Shown one piece after another: positions 33,261 to 45,800 of a DNA stretch of 64,000 nucleotides; position 1 is the stretch's first letter; each line of letters opens with the position of its first letter. Source of the stretch: Saussurea involucrata (lineage: Eukaryota > Streptophyta > Magnoliopsida > Asterales > Asteraceae); the NCBI GenBank assembly GCA_033807775.1, contig CM066325.1:19401301-19465300 (forward strand), in the 5' to 3' direction. The notes below the pieces were generated by a model. The model saw only the letters and a program-made list of their open reading frames with translations, searched no databases and was not told the origin of the DNA. The position numbers were made by a program, and so were the translations under genes.

Positions 33261-33323
33261 CTTTTGTTTATGCAGTTACAAGCTCTCAAAATTTGTTTTC
33301 GTATGAAAAAGTTAAGCTATTAT

Positions 33324-33880
33324 GGGTTGTTTATCCGGTAAGCACTTGCAGGTAAGAGCCAACACCGTAACTTATTTTACTGGGTAAGATTGTAGTTCAT
33401 CAAAACGCTATGATATGCAACAATATATCCGGTAAGAGTTGTCACCCTCACTTACCGCACACCTTGCTATGCTCATCCATTAAGGTAAATGACCCGTTAA
33501 GCGTTCAATAAACGGGTCCCTTAGGGGCCGAAGCTTATCCGATAAGCGCTTACCGATGATAATCAACATTTTCACTTAACTTGTCAGCTAATATTTTAGT
33601 CCATTAAAACGGCATCATATGCGATACTTTTATCGGTAAGTGCTTACCTGTGATAATTAACATTTTCACTTAACTTTTCGGGTAGAATTTTAGTCCATTA
33701 AAACATCATTAAACGCTTACCGAGTAAGAGTTGTCACTCTCGCTTTCCGATACCGAGACTTTTGGTCTTTGTCAACACTCTTACAGGGTAAAATTATCAA
33801 TCTTTTTATCATGTTCATCCAATAAACCAAAGTGAGCCGATAAACGCTTACCTTGTAAGCGTTTAGTAAACTTGAAAGTG
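33324..33880. repeat. MITE family with CGGTAAGCGCTTACCG palindromes, two adjoining copies
   Basis: Repeated motifs GGTAAG, CTTACC, AAGCGCTTACC, TTTTAGTCCATTAAAAC and CACTCTCACTTAC mark the same family as elements at 47594, 51521 and 61269. Two copies seem to adjoin, meeting near CCCTTAGGGGCCGAAGC (33520). Ends are decayed. Confidence 0.6.
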
Positions 33881-34283
33881 GAAGAGGAATCATCAAAAAC
33901 TCTAGTCAATGCATTTGGGATATGAAAATGAACATTATGCTTCTCTTTTTCATTATTTTTGGCTTCTCCAGCCGAATGTTTTATGTGTTTTTGGTACGCG
34001 AACGAGACTAGATAGAAGTGAACTAAATAGGACTAGACACGTGAGAGTGAGATAGGAGGCGAAAGAATTGCCGAAAGTTTTAGAGTTTTAATTTGACATA
34101 GGTACGTAATATGGAAATTTACCAATCTTGTCTCATATTCCTGGTTTTTGTTCCACCTCATTCTAATGTTGGTACAACCAACTTTTGTAATGTTGTCTCT
34201 TCGTGTTCAACTTACCGAACACAAATGCTCTGAGTTTCTTGTCCAACTTTTGACATGTAAGAATACATATAGATGCATGTTAG

Positions 34284-34595
34284 GGGCTGTGTTGGCGGTT
34301 GCTGAATGGTTTAGTGCAGAATGATTAAGTGGTCAGAATGATTAAGAGGCTTTTATGATATAGTGCAAAATGAAATATGGTTGTTTGGTAATTGTTTAAA
34401 ATGAAATCAGGGTGCTGAATGGTTAAGGGAGGCCCAGAATAAGGGAGGCCCAGAATGCTAAATCATTCAGGGGGTTTAGAACCATTAAGAGGCAGACATT
34501 TTTTTTGCCAAACAAGATTTACCTCTTAGCGATTCAGAGGCTGCCTCTTAATGGAGCCATTAAGAGGTAAACAAACTACTAAATCACATGTAGTG
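34284..34595. repeat. hAT-like MITE, GGTTGCTGAATGGTTTAG family
   Basis: GGGGCTGTGTTGGCGGTTGC at the left, with internal TTAAGAGGC and GAATGATTAAG motifs in both orientations, and TTAAGAGGTAAACAAACTAC at the right. The same sequence restarts at 63831 at the right edge of the window. Confidence 0.65.
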
Positions 34596-34611
34596 TACTA
34601 GTGTAACATAA

Positions 34612-35101
34612 CCTTGTGGGATTAGCTTAACTGATAATAAGACATGGGCCTTTGGGGATCATTCTTAGGGGTTGTTTGGTTGGTTTTCCATTAAGTCCTG
34701 TATGAATAAAGTTGTCTGTGTGGATTAATCTGTCGGTATAGATTGGAAAGATTTTTGTTTGGGAGGGTGTTTTCATAGATGTAAGGACCATATTTTTTAA
34801 TTGGGAGAGACTGGTTTGGACAAAACTTGGCTTTCTGCATAAAACTCCCTCCTAAAAGCTTAATAAATAAGTCACTTTCTATATCATTAAGCCACTACCA
34901 AACAGTCATGTATAGCTGACTGAATAAGCTATATGTCCCATTAAGCTCATTAAGCTGCTAACAAACATACCCTTAGAGGTCACCGGTTCGACTCTTGCAA
35001 AGCCAGGCCATTAGGGATTTTTCTGATTATTCTCCAAGACCCTGGGAATCTGGGATTAGTCGAGGTATGCGTAAGTTGGTCCGAACACCGATGGTTAAAA
35101 A
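34612..35101 (+). mobile_element. Au-like SINE, interrupted by a MITE
   Basis: The left part (34612-34667) has a Pol III A-box-like GGGATTAGCTTAACTGATAA. After the insertion, the B-box-like GGTCACCGGTTCGACTC follows, then GGGAATCTGGGATTAGTCGA and GTTGGTCCGAACACC, typical of the Au SINE 3' part, ending in an A-run. A second, shorter copy is at 44150-44287. Confidence 0.7.
34668..34972. mobile_element. hAT-like MITE inserted in the SINE
   Basis: Begins GGGGTTGTTTGGTTGGTTTT and ends GCTGCTAACAAACATACCC. Same family as 54079-54367, 62018-63165 and 63188-63497. The flanks share TTAG, but I cannot show a full 8-bp duplication. Confidence 0.7.
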
Positions 35102-36053
35102 AATACATATAGCATAACATTGTTTACCTGCAAACACATGGCAGCCTCTATAGATTTGTTTCGTCTGCAAGTCAAATACGACCTCATGAGCTTGCCATTA
35201 AAACATGACGAGTTATCTATTAAAACGACACACGAAAAATAATGCCAACGATGACAGAAACAAGTATAAAATTCGATTATGCATAACAAGATATATCAAA
35301 AGAACACAAAAAGTATTAAGTTAAGTTCACTAAAGGGTCTTTGGCTTAGGAATATCCTGATTACTAATAGAGTCGAGTTGAGTCGAGTTTTTTAGCAGGT
35401 CAGAGTTCAAACCTCACAAAAAATGAGGAGAGTGTGTGAAGTCATTTAAAGTATAATAAATACTATAAATTTGAAAAAGAAAAGTTCCAGATTTCACACT
35501 TATGATAAACATAAATCATAAAATCATGTTACTTATATCATGATCTCTCACCTAGGTTTGATGATTCTAATGACAAGCAAACAAAAACATATAAAATTAC
35601 ATTTTTGCCCCAAGTCTAGTTTATGTAGCAGCCTGAGAAAAATGTTTATCCATCTGCCTTGTACATACGATAAAGTGATCTTTGCGTAAGGGTGTATTTG
35701 GTACGTGGCACAAGAAGAAACAGTACAAAACCTCGTTACACCATGTTTGTTGCGACATTAAACCGGGCTATCCCACCACGATAGGTTAACAAAAACCAGA
35801 AAGATGGGACAAGATTAATAAATTACTAAACTACCCATATCAGATTAAAATCCACTTTCCAAAAGAGATCACATTGACACACTTTGCAAGATGAGATACC
35901 TTGTTTGTCCCCCATCTGTCCGATGGTACATGTGTGGGTCAGGGCCGTGCCGGATGACGAACGAATGTGAGATTTCAAACAGGGCCCAAACTTTTGGGGC
36001 CCTATTATATATATTGTAGCATGTTTTTGCCTAATCCCTTTGTCACCATCAGG
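35102..36053. other. Intergenic, no gene seen
   Basis: The stretch around 35690-35830 (GGTGTATTTGGTACGTGGCA, then GGTTAACAAAAACCAGAAAG) resembles the left part of the MITE at 45704-46151. No coding region is convincing. Confidence 0.5.
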
Positions 36054-36468
36054 GACGGACCTAGAAAAATTTTCATACGGTGGCACCATATTTTTTCCTA
36101 CGGTTTTCGTCTTTTTATCAACGTTTATCGTCCGATGTGTTTTTAGCCAAATTCCGGCGTTTCGAGAGATTTTTAACGTTTTTTGCTTGATTTTGGGGGA
36201 TTTTTAAGTTTTTTATCGATTTCGAGAGATTTTTTCGGTATTTTTTGTTGATTTCAAGAGATTTTTTTGTTTTTTTGGTTGAATGGGTATAAGATTTGGG
36301 TCTTTTTTCAGTTTAGGTGCACCCCTTGTAGTTTCCAAATGAATACGGTAGCACCTCCTAAATCGATACGGTGACACCTTCACGAAAATGGAATTTTTTA
36401 CCCTTCGCCGGAGAACTAATACGGTGGCACGTGCCACCACGTGCCCTTCATCAGGTCCGTCCCGGTCT
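36054..36468. repeat. MITE with AGGGACGGACC ends
   Basis: CAGGGACGGACCTAG at the left is inverted as AGGTCCGTCCCGG at the right. The interior has 'acggtggcac' repeats and TTTCGAGAGATTTTT motifs. A non-autonomous DNA element of unclear superfamily. Confidence 0.6.
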
Positions 36469-37269
36469 CCATCCCTCTTATTTTAACACACTTGGCAATT
36501 ATAATGTTTTATCAATTTAGCCTAATGCCCCAATCCATTCTCCTTTCTACCAAATTTGACAATTTCGCCCGAGTCCCAATTACAACTGCAAATCTGCATC
36601 GACTTCACCGTAGGTCTCTAGTTTAAGGATTGAACTTCCTAGTTGCAACTCCAGTTCGTCTTTGTTTTCTCGATGGCTAATTTTATGATTGAAGAACCAA
36701 GCGCGACCTTGTTTAATAATCTATTTTTCTTGTTCTCTATGTGAGCAACTTTACATGCAATTTCGTTGACATCGTTCATCGTGATATATATAACACGCAA
36801 AAAAGTTGAGAGTTGAGGGATAGTTTGGCCCTGGAGTCGAGCTAGGATTTCATGAGTTGAGGTAAACAACAGTTGGTAAAATTCTATGTGCTAACATTTC
36901 AAATTAACAACTTATGGAAGAAAGTTGATTATGAAGAACTGATTGAAGATTTTGTTTCAAACAATGTAAGAAAAACGATTTTATTTAAGTGATTGAAGAT
37001 TTTGTTGTTTTAATCCGTAAGGCATATAATATAATATATACTGTGTGGGTATAATCCATATGAGTAAGGTCCTGGATTTGAGTATGGATATCACTCCTCT
37101 GCTAATAGAAACACACTTATTTACCTCTCCATGATGACCGTGGGACCTGTACAGTGTGGGCATATGAGAGAGTGGCACCTACTTTTTTTACAACCACACA
37201 ATTCGAAAGAGTACAATTTTGTTCAAATTGTACATCCCGGACAAGTTAAATACCAATGAATGATGGTTA
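36469..37269. other. Intergenic, no gene seen
   Basis: AT-rich; the short frames here have no recognisable protein features. Confidence 0.5.
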
Positions 37270-37421
37270 AGGAGTCGTTTACCAAACAATTACCCGTAAG
37301 ACTACCTTTATGTATTATGTAACATTATTGGCTATCAAAATGGGTTGTTAGTAAACTTACCGAGTAAGTGTTTTTTAGCTCATAAGATTCTCGGTCTTTG
37401 CTATGTATCTTGCCCATTCGG
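37270..37421. repeat. Fragment of the CGGTAAG MITE family
   Basis: GGAGTCGTTTACCAAACAATTAC and ACTTACCGAGTAAGTG mark the left part of the family seen at 51521. The right part is lost where a TRIM LTR starts at 37422. Confidence 0.55.
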
Positions 37422-37514
37422 TGTAAGATCCCACATTGATTGGGGTCGGGAACAAAGGTTACATTATAGGACAAAGCGAGACAATATATGGTACGGTTGA
37501 CCTGACATATTACA
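37422..37514 (+). repeat. TRIM solo LTR, internally deleted
   Basis: Starts TGTAAGATCCCACATTGATT and ends GACCTGACATATTACA, matching the TRIM LTRs at 40265-41492 but 93 bp instead of about 148. Confidence 0.75.
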
Positions 37515-37776
37515 TTTGGATCTTGTCATCAACGTCCGGTAAGGAAATAATCTGAATCTAACACAAAATTACCACATTCAGTTGACGCAAAACGGCAAAA
37601 CATTCTTAAATAACACACATAAAAGCTTCGAATTCAAACGAAACATATTTTAAGACTCGATTTATTCATGTTGATAGATACATAAAGATTCAATAAATCC
37701 AACAGTGACCTAAGGAAAAAAAATTAAATTAAAATAAAATAAATTAAAATGAAAAATTGAAGAAGAAAAAACGTTA

Positions 37777-37870
37777 TCCGACCTACCGGATTCGAACCAG
37801 TGACCTAAGGATAAGCTGATGGCTTGAAGCCTACTACAGTCCTCCGCTCTACCAACTGAGCTAAGGTCGG
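37777..37870 (-). tRNA. tRNA-Tyr (GTA), with intron
   Basis: On the minus strand this reads CCGACCTTAGCTCAGTTGGT at the 5' end and TTCGAATCCGGTAGGTCGGA at the 3' end, with anticodon GTA in ACTGTAG. Mature length is 73 nt. A 21-nt intron (37813-37833) follows one base after the anticodon, as in plant tRNA-Tyr genes. A T-run terminator lies 7-12 nt downstream (37765-37770). Confidence 0.95.
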
Positions 37871-38081
37871 ATTGCGTTTAAAATCTGATAAACGGTATTA
37901 AACCAGAGCATTCAGACAAATGGAAAAAAGTAGAGAGGTTTGACGGGTTTGAGTCTATATGGATTCAGACAAAAATACTTTAAATAGGGAAATTTGAGTC
38001 TGTATGCAATCAGACCTCAAAGCATCTCAAACAACAGATTTTATCGATGGATCGAGTTGAATGAAAATGGAGAAAAAAAAA

Positions 38082-38175
38082 TCCGACCTACCGGATTCGA
38101 ACCAGTGACCTAAGGATAATCTGATAGCTTAAAGCCAACTACAGTCCTCCGCTCTACCAACTGAGCTAAGGTCGG
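38082..38175 (-). tRNA. tRNA-Tyr (GTA), second copy, with intron
   Basis: The exons are identical to the copy at 37777-37870. The 21-nt intron (38118-38138) differs at several bases (TTGGCTTTAAGC against TAGGCTTCAAGC). A run of nine T immediately follows the gene on the minus strand. The two genes are 211 bp apart in the same orientation; short shared flank motifs (TTTAAAC-type, GTCTATATGG or GTCTGTATGC) suggest a local duplication. Confidence 0.95.
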
Positions 38176-38641
38176 TTTGTGTTTAATCTATGAAGTTAAA
38201 CTATTAGATGAAAATAAAGTGACCATAGCTGATTTTTTATTTACTTGTGAAGTTGTGCTTTAAGTTCTATTTTTCTTTGTATTTTAACATTATATTGCAC
38301 CACAAATTAATCGTCAAATCTATTTGTAATTATTCTGTTTTAACAAAAAAAATTGAAAATTAAATATATAATTACTTTAAGTAAAAATACATAGTTTAAA
38401 GACAAAAAAGAGTAAATTACGTGTTTCGTCCATTTACTTGGATGTTTTTAACGGTCATTATCTCATTTTCTATAAATTTAACAGACGTGCCCTTATGATG
38501 GTGTTTTTAACGAGTTGCGTCTTTGGGGTTTGCATTTTTTTATGAGTTGGATCCATGTGGCTGTAGCCTTCTAATGAATTCAGTTTCTAAATGAATCAAC
38601 AGCGTGGGTCCTAGTGGTTGTATCAAGGACTCAACTTAGGG
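38176..38641. other. Intergenic, no gene seen
   Basis: GAGTAAATTACGTGTTTCGTCC near 38412 resembles one terminus of the GAGTAAAT MITE family, without a found partner. Confidence 0.45.
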
Positions 38642-38938
38642 GGTGTTTGGGAGTGCTTATATTTTTGACTTATTTGCTTATAGCTTCTCCCCACTGTAAA
38701 TAAGTTATTTGGAGTGTTTGGATAGAAAAAATCAAAAGTGCTTATTTGCTTCTCCTCACCACAAATAAATTGTTTTTGATAAGTCATTCCATACCTACTT
38801 ATTTACTTCTCATTATTTCCTTATCTATCCAAATTACCTTTTTACCCTCAATTTTTAACAAACACTTTTTAAAAACTGCTTTTCCTCACCACATAAGCAA
38901 ATAAGCATAAGTTAAAAATATAAGCACTCCCAAACACC
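38642..38938. mobile_element. MITE with GGTGTTTGGGAGTGCTTATA ends
   Basis: The two ends are inverted copies for about 45 bp (left GGTGTTTGGGAGTGC, right GCACTCCCAAACACC). The interior alternates ATAAGCAAATAAG-type and CTTATTTGC-type motifs. 297 bp, no coding capacity; probably hAT-like. Confidence 0.75.
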
Positions 38939-40259
38939 ATTGTAAAATACAACCATAAAAACACAATCCGTTGGATTTTCAAAGAAGAAAAAAAACAAAG
39001 ACCATTCAAAAGTAAAAACATAAAACAACGTAAACAAAACATGTAATTTACTTTAAAAAATATATTATGTTATGTGCACAATGTAGCGCGATATATCTCG
39101 ATTTTAATGTTTTAATTTATTTTAATGTGTGGTTTTGAGAAAACGGTCATGTTTTTTATAAATTTGTTTAAAGAATAACGTTTTTTAAAGAGTTCATGAT
39201 TTGAGGATTTGAAAGTGGTTGGAGATAAGGATTAATTAATAAGAGTCCATGTTTTAAGGATTTGAAAGTTGTTAGAGATAAGTATTAATCAAGTAATTAG
39301 TATTAAAAGCGGTACATAAAGCTTAATTAGTTGTTTTTAAGAGATTTTAAATAATTAGCATTAAATAGCAGTATATAAAACTTTATGAGTTGTTTTTAAA
39401 AGTTTTTCATAAAAGTTTTATAATATAGTATAGATAATAAATAAGCATAATTGGCCGGATATAACAAAACGTTATGTTAAAAATAATTATTTATTTTTCT
39501 TTAATTTTGGGAAGAATAAAACTCATTATTGTTATCAATATTCGTATTCTCATTTTTTAATTTTAATGTAATGTTTCGAAGGTAATGTTCAATTTGTTTT
39601 CTTATTGACTTATATATGAATTAATATGTCTGAAATTGTTCTTTGATTGTTGCGTTGAATAAATAGTTTAAATAGTATAAATAACTGTTTTATCCTCTGT
39701 TTATATTGAGTTGGTTCTCAATAATAATAATAGTTATCGTGAGAAATGTAAGAATAAATCTCCACCTTGGATGGATCCTAATTGAAAATATATTTCTTAG
39801 CTAATTCATGGTTATTTCGGGATTTAGTCTGAACCATGATCAACGCTAATTGAAAGTGATCAATGATCCTATACTTCTCACTTTAACTCATATTATCACA
39901 CAATCTTTCATCTTATATAAAACACAAATTAGAATAACAGTTTGATAATATAAGAATAGTTGTTTCTAAGTTATATTTTATTCCTAATATATTCAAATGA
40001 GCAACTATTAATTTGTTTTGAATACAATGTCCTTTTAATTTAACCAATTTCATAAATCAAAATAATCAAACCTTCAATTGTGTTATAGGATTCAAGTTTA
40101 ATGATTCAATATGACCAGGCTTATTAGATCCAAAATCCTTATTTCTATTTCAAAAGAAGAACAAAGCATATGACAATATATTTGTATGTTCCAATATGTT
40201 GAAAAGAAATTTTCATGTAAACAATAGGTTATCCTTATTGTTTGAATCTCGTGAAATTC
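38939..40259. other. Intergenic; dispersed repeat copy 2 at 39075-39445
   Basis: 39075-39445 is a diverged copy of the repeat at 25930-26245 (AGCGCGATATATCTCG, AAAAGCGGTACATAAAGC). It has an extra block near 39120-39190. The remainder to 40259 is AT-rich and I see nothing in it. Confidence 0.55.
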
Positions 40260-40264
40260 CAAAC

Positions 40265-41492
40265 TGTAACATCTCAGGCCAACCGTACCAGATATTGTCC
40301 GCTTTGTCTACACACCTGGACTCACGGTTTTAAAATGTGTTTGATAGAGAAGGTATCGAGTTTCTCTTGTAAGGCAACCTTTGTTCCCCTCCCCAACCAA
40401 TGTGGGATCTTACAATTCACCCCCCTTGGGAGCCCAGCGTCCTCGCTGGCACACTAGTCCGGTTCCCGGCTCTAATACCATCTATAATGTCCCAGACCAA
40501 CCCAACCGTACCAGATATTGTCCACTTTGTCCACACCTAGACTCACGGTTTTAAAACGCGTCTGATAGGGGAGGTATCAAGTCCCTCTTACAAGACAACC
40601 TTTGTTCCCTTCCCCAACCAATGTGGGATCTTACAATCCACCCCCTTTGGGAGCCCAGCGTTCTCGTTGGCATACCAGTCCGGTTCCTGGCTCTGATACC
40701 ATCTATAACATCCCGGACCAACCGTACCAGATATTGTCCGCTTTGTCCACACACCTGGACTCACGATTTTAAAATGTGTCTGATAGAGAAGGTATCAAGT
40801 TTCTCTTTTAAGTCAACCTTTGTTCCCCTCCCCAACCAATGTGGGATCTTACAATCCACCCCCCTTGAGAGCCCAGCGCCCTCGCTGGCACACCAGTCCG
40901 GTTCCCGGCTGTAAGATCCCACATTAGTTGGAGAGGGGAACAAAGGTTGCCCTGCAAGAGGAACTTGATACCTTCTCTACCAGATCCGTTTTAAAACCGT
41001 GAGTTCAGTTGTGTGGAAAAAGCGGACAATATTTTGTACGGTTGGCCCGAGATGTTATAGATGGTATCAGAGCCAGGACCCAGACTGGTGTGCCAGCGAG
41101 GACGCTGGGCTCCCAAGGGGGGTGGATTGTAAGATCCACATTGGTTGGGGAGGGGAATAAAGGTTGCCTTACAAGAGGAACTTGATATATTCTCTATCAG
41201 ACGCGTTTTAAAACCGTGAGTCCAAGTGTGTGGACAAAGCGGACAATATCTGATATGGTTGGTCCGGAATGTTACAGATGGTATCAGAGTTGGGAATCGG
41301 ACTGGTGTGCTAGCGAGGACGTTGGGCTCCCAAAGATGGTGGATTGTAAGATTCCACATTTGTTGGGGAAGAGAACAAAGGTTGCATTATAAAAGGGACT
41401 TGATACCTCCCCTATCGGACGCGTTTTAAAACCGTGAGTCTAGGTGTGGACAAAGCGAACAATATCTGGTACGGTTGGTCTGGGACGTTACA
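40265..41492. mobile_element. Head-to-head TRIM array (six LTRs)
   Basis: Three minus-oriented LTRs (40265-40414, 40484-40635, 40704-40853) are followed by three plus-oriented LTRs (40910-41058, 41128-41276, 41345-41492). The plus LTR runs TGTAAGATCCCACAT to GATGTTACA. In the plus half each of the first two LTRs is followed by the primer-binding site TGGTATCAGAG, an internal segment with TGCCAGCGAGGACGCTGG, and a G-rich purine tract before the next LTR. The minus half is the mirror. The halves meet at 40909/40910, where the third minus unit is cut off inside its internal segment. The outside is flanked by CAAAC at 40260-40264 and 41493-41497. No protein is encoded, as is normal for TRIMs. Confidence 0.85.
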
Positions 41493-42600
41493 CAAACCCA
41501 ACCCATGAACGAAAAACCCATAAACGATATTACTAAAGCGACATGAATGAAAGCAATAAATCCCAACCCGTGACCGAAATTACTAAACCATCAATAACAA
41601 ACTAATAAACAAAAATCCAATATATCAATCTAAGAAATCAAGTTTGAGGAACAACATTGAAGAATATATCGATGGGACAACGAATAGATAAAACAAACAT
41701 CATGTATTCATCAGGGTGAGGAGGATGAGGTGGCTCAATGGACTTTATTAGGGTCGATTCCATGGAGAAGGCAGCAACAGATTGATGGAGGATGAGAAAG
41801 GAGGAGGAAGAGTGAAAGCAAGGGTGAAAACTAACAACGTATTTTCTTCCAAAGGTATTGAGGGAAACTGTTAGATTAATGAATATGACTATCCTCACTG
41901 GACAGACTGAACAAGCTATTTGTTGAACTAATAAGCCACAACCAAACCACCATTTATAGCTTACCGAATAAGTCAAACATGCCATTACTGAACAACCCCT
42001 AAAGCTGCATACATATGTTTACTTATATATTCGCATAATGTTGGGTTCTGATGAATACATTTTGTTGTTAAATAACACGAGGAGAATGAAAACTACATTT
42101 ATATTATGGAGTTGGGTTCTAGTAATCTAGTTAGAAGTTGATGTTAAGGTGAGAAGTGGTTATCAACTGTTCGATGAGAAATGAATGTACATTATGACGA
42201 GATGCACCGAGATAAGATATACTAAGATACATCAGATCAATTACTTTCTAAGCCACAAATGATGAAAGGACATTTGATTAAAAGTGAAACAGTTTAGATC
42301 CATTGGCGGATGCAGTAGCTAGGGGGGGTCCCATCCCCCACTAAAATAAAAAAATATGATTTTTTTAGTGTAAAAACAATTATATTATAGCGTTTTAGTG
42401 TAAAAACAATTATTTTTAGTGTAAAAACAATTATTTCTAAGTTTAATAATTCATTTGTTGAAAAAAAAAAAAATCAATTGTATATTAGAAATTTTGGCTT
42501 TTCCTTTGAATATGCTAAAAAATTGACTTTCCACGTCATCATTCTATTATTTATACGATTTTGTAACTAATAGAAAAATAGTATTATATATAAAACACTG
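41493..42600. other. Intergenic TE debris, no gene seen
   Basis: 41640-42000 ends in GAACAACCCC and has TAAGCCACAACC-type motifs like the right end of a hAT-like MITE. 42300-42460 (GGCGGATGCAGTAGC, then AGTGTAAAAACAATTAT three times) is degraded repeat sequence. Confidence 0.45.
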
Positions 42601-42892
42601 GTTCAGTTGGCCAAACTTCCATGCTTTTTTTTATGAAGGGAAGGTCACTCATCAACCACTCTCCTCTCTCTCGATCAAAAAAACCCGACCCGATTCATAT
42701 CGCATCTCCATTCTCCCAAGCTTCACGCAGGAACACCAAGCACAAAGAATCGAAGGGGATAAGGATCTGTGTGGATCAATCGGAGAAACCTGTTTGAAAT
42801 TATTAGCAGATCTGTTCGAGTTTTTGACCAATTCATTTCATTTCATTTCATTTCATCAGTGTCTTTGATCCCCAAAAAAACACAAAAAAAGG

Positions 42893-45800
42893 ATGAATAT
42901 ATTCAGATTGGCAGGGGACATGACGCATTTGGCGAGTGTCCTTGTATTGCTCCTCAAGATCCACACCATCAAATCATGCGCTGGTATCCCACCTTTTGCC
43001 TTATGTTTCGTAGTTTTTTGTTTAATTAGTAGTTATTGATCAATCAGCTGGTGAAATTAGGTTTTTGATTCATTTTTTTCGTCGTTAGTTTCGAATTGTG
43101 GTTTTTCCGAACGATGAGAGTTCACGGTGTGATTATGTGATTATTTTATATTACTCAATGATGGAAATTATGGTTTTATGACGAATTGAAGTGAATTTGG
43201 GCAATGCTTTGGTTGGAAGTACCGTTTGTAGCGTATTTTGGGTAGCATAATAGATGAAAAGGACGAGGTTCAGCTTTCTATATTAGCTTCTGTTATTTGC
43301 TTACATCAATTACGCCCATTATCCGTTCTACTCGTCTCGAGTCCATCTCAATTTACCTCATTCACATTGTAACTGGATTATTTATTCCATTTGTCCTTGC
43401 ACTTTGGAAGATATAAATGAGATGTTTAAAGTTAATCCAGCAATCTAAAAGCGGTAAGTGCTAGTTGTTTGTCAAATCCAGTACTTGCTCGATGCAAAAA
43501 CTGTATGGGACTTGTTACCTTGTTCAATGTAGATGTCAAATTACTGTTTAAACACTTTAGACCTCACATTTTGTTTCTTCCTCATAGAGTGTAGCCTTTT
43601 TGTCCTTGAAGAATGAAGGGTACAGTGTTAGTTGTTTGCCTGAGGTGAATTTCTTTCTTTCTTTCAATTGTTTAAGTTGTAATAATTTTTATTATCTTAA
43701 CATTTTCTTTCTGTGGTTTCCATTTATATCACGGGGAAAATTTGGTATAAAGAAATGAGACCTTGGTAATTTGGCCCCTGTCCTTCGTGGGAATGCCACC
43801 TTACCCTTGATTATTGGCTCTATTGTGCTCTCTGAGTTGCTGTCATCACACCTCCCTTTTTAAATGCATATGTTAGCGTATCTAGAAGTTTTCATAAAAA
43901 GGTTAGTAATTGAAAGTGCATAGCTGGGGCATCACAAATTCACAAGTATACCAGTGACTTGAGATTTACTATTACACATTGATAATTTGATATGAAGGTG
44001 GGAGCTTTTTGAGCAATTCTTGACCTGGTTAAGGATAGGGAAACGATGACTTGAGAAAGAAAGTGCACATTTGCTTTAACTCTAAGCAGCAATGTAAATA
44101 AATTAAGTTATTGCACTGCTACATTTTTGAAATGAAAAATGCTAACCAAGAACTAAACTCACTAGTGGTCACCACTTCGAGTCCCCTCAGGGTCATTGGA
44201 TGTTTGCCACTTTGCCTGACTGTTAACTTCAGGACCCCGTGAGACTAGTCGAGGTGCACGCAAGCCGGCCTGGACACCCACGGTTATCCAGAAGAGAACT
44301 CCATAAGTGAGGCTACTGCTGATAGGCAACCATGTTTAGCTTAAGATTGAATAATATATTATGTGATCGTTTTGTATGTTAGTTGTCCCCATCTTTTGTG
44401 TGGCTTCTAACTTGTCATGAGAAATCGGTTGGGTAACATCCTAGAAACCATTGCTTTGATAAACTATATAAATTATAGACATAAGTTCATGCAATTGTGT
44501 TTGATATTCTACTTGTTATGTTACATGCAGGGGTATCGTTAAAAACTCAGGAGCTCTATGCACTGGTCTTTGCTACTCGCTACTTGGATATATTTACTGA
44601 TTTTATCTCAGTTTATAACAGTATCATGAAGGTAATCTTCCTGGGGAGCTCTTTCTCTATTGTATGGTACATAAGGCACCACAGGGTCGTTCGTAGATCC
44701 TATGATAAAGATCAAGACACCTTCCGCCATTATTTTCTCATGCTGCCTTGTTTGCTTTTGGCCGTACTTATCAACGAAAAGCTCACTTTCAAAGAGGTAT
44801 AAACATCTTGCTATTTCAAATATTAAATATTTCAGTGAAGTTCATATTCTGTCCACCTGGCTCAAGTCATCAAACAAAAGGCCACCATATAAACTAAACC
44901 AAACCAAACCAAACCAATTTATGGTCCGTTTAGGGTTTGCAGGAATGGAATGGATTGGATTGGATTTCATGTAAGGATTTGGATTGAGGAGGATTTGAAA
45001 TCATTTTGTGTGTTTGGTTCGTAGGATTTGGAATGGATTTGAATTCCATTTTTTATAAAAAATCATAAAAATAATTAAATTACCTTTTATTTAATTGATT
45101 ATTACTAAACAAATGTTTTTAACATATTTTTAAACATTATTATATACAAATCCTACGAAATCCCTTGAAATCCTAGCCATCCTCGTGGGATTCAAAATCC
45201 TATGTTTGAGGGATTTCTTTGAAATCCTAGGATTTCAAATCCGGACAATCCTGCAAACCAAACACGGGATTGTAGTGGATTTGAAATCCAAATTCCCCCA
45301 AATCCATTTCATTCCTACAAACCAAACGGACCCTTAGGTTATGCAATCAATAACATTTTAGCTTTGATCATTTGTTGCATTGTTTTGAGCAGGTAATGTG
45401 GACATTTTCCTTGTATTTAGAAGCAGTCGCGATTCTTCCTCAGCTGGTCTTGCTGCAAAGAACACGAAATATTGATAACTTGACTGGCCAATATGTTTTT
45501 CTCCTTGGGTAATAAACTAATGCGCTACTTTCTACCTTTTTTCCTCTTTGTTGGTCAACAATACTTCATATATCTGCCAATGGTAAAAATCAGCAAGAAT
45601 TTTAGAAACCAACATCTTTTGCTTCTTAGACATTTAGAAATTTGAATTTGTAAATCCAAATTGCTGGTTCAGATGCAAGTGCATCTTACAATTTTAAACA
45701 TGTGGGTGTGTTTGGTATGCGGGGCCGGATAAGACAGAACAAAAACTTGTTGTGCCACGCTTAGTGCGGCATTTAGATTGGGACAGGACATGACTTAGTG

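Noticed and set aside
40265..41492. Repeated block considered as satellite DNA
   Set aside because: Primer-binding sites, purine tracts and LTR ends show TRIM units in two orientations, not a head-to-tail satellite.
41638..41985. 115-codon minus-strand frame
   Set aside because: It overlaps hAT-like MITE terminus sequence and shows no recognisable domain.
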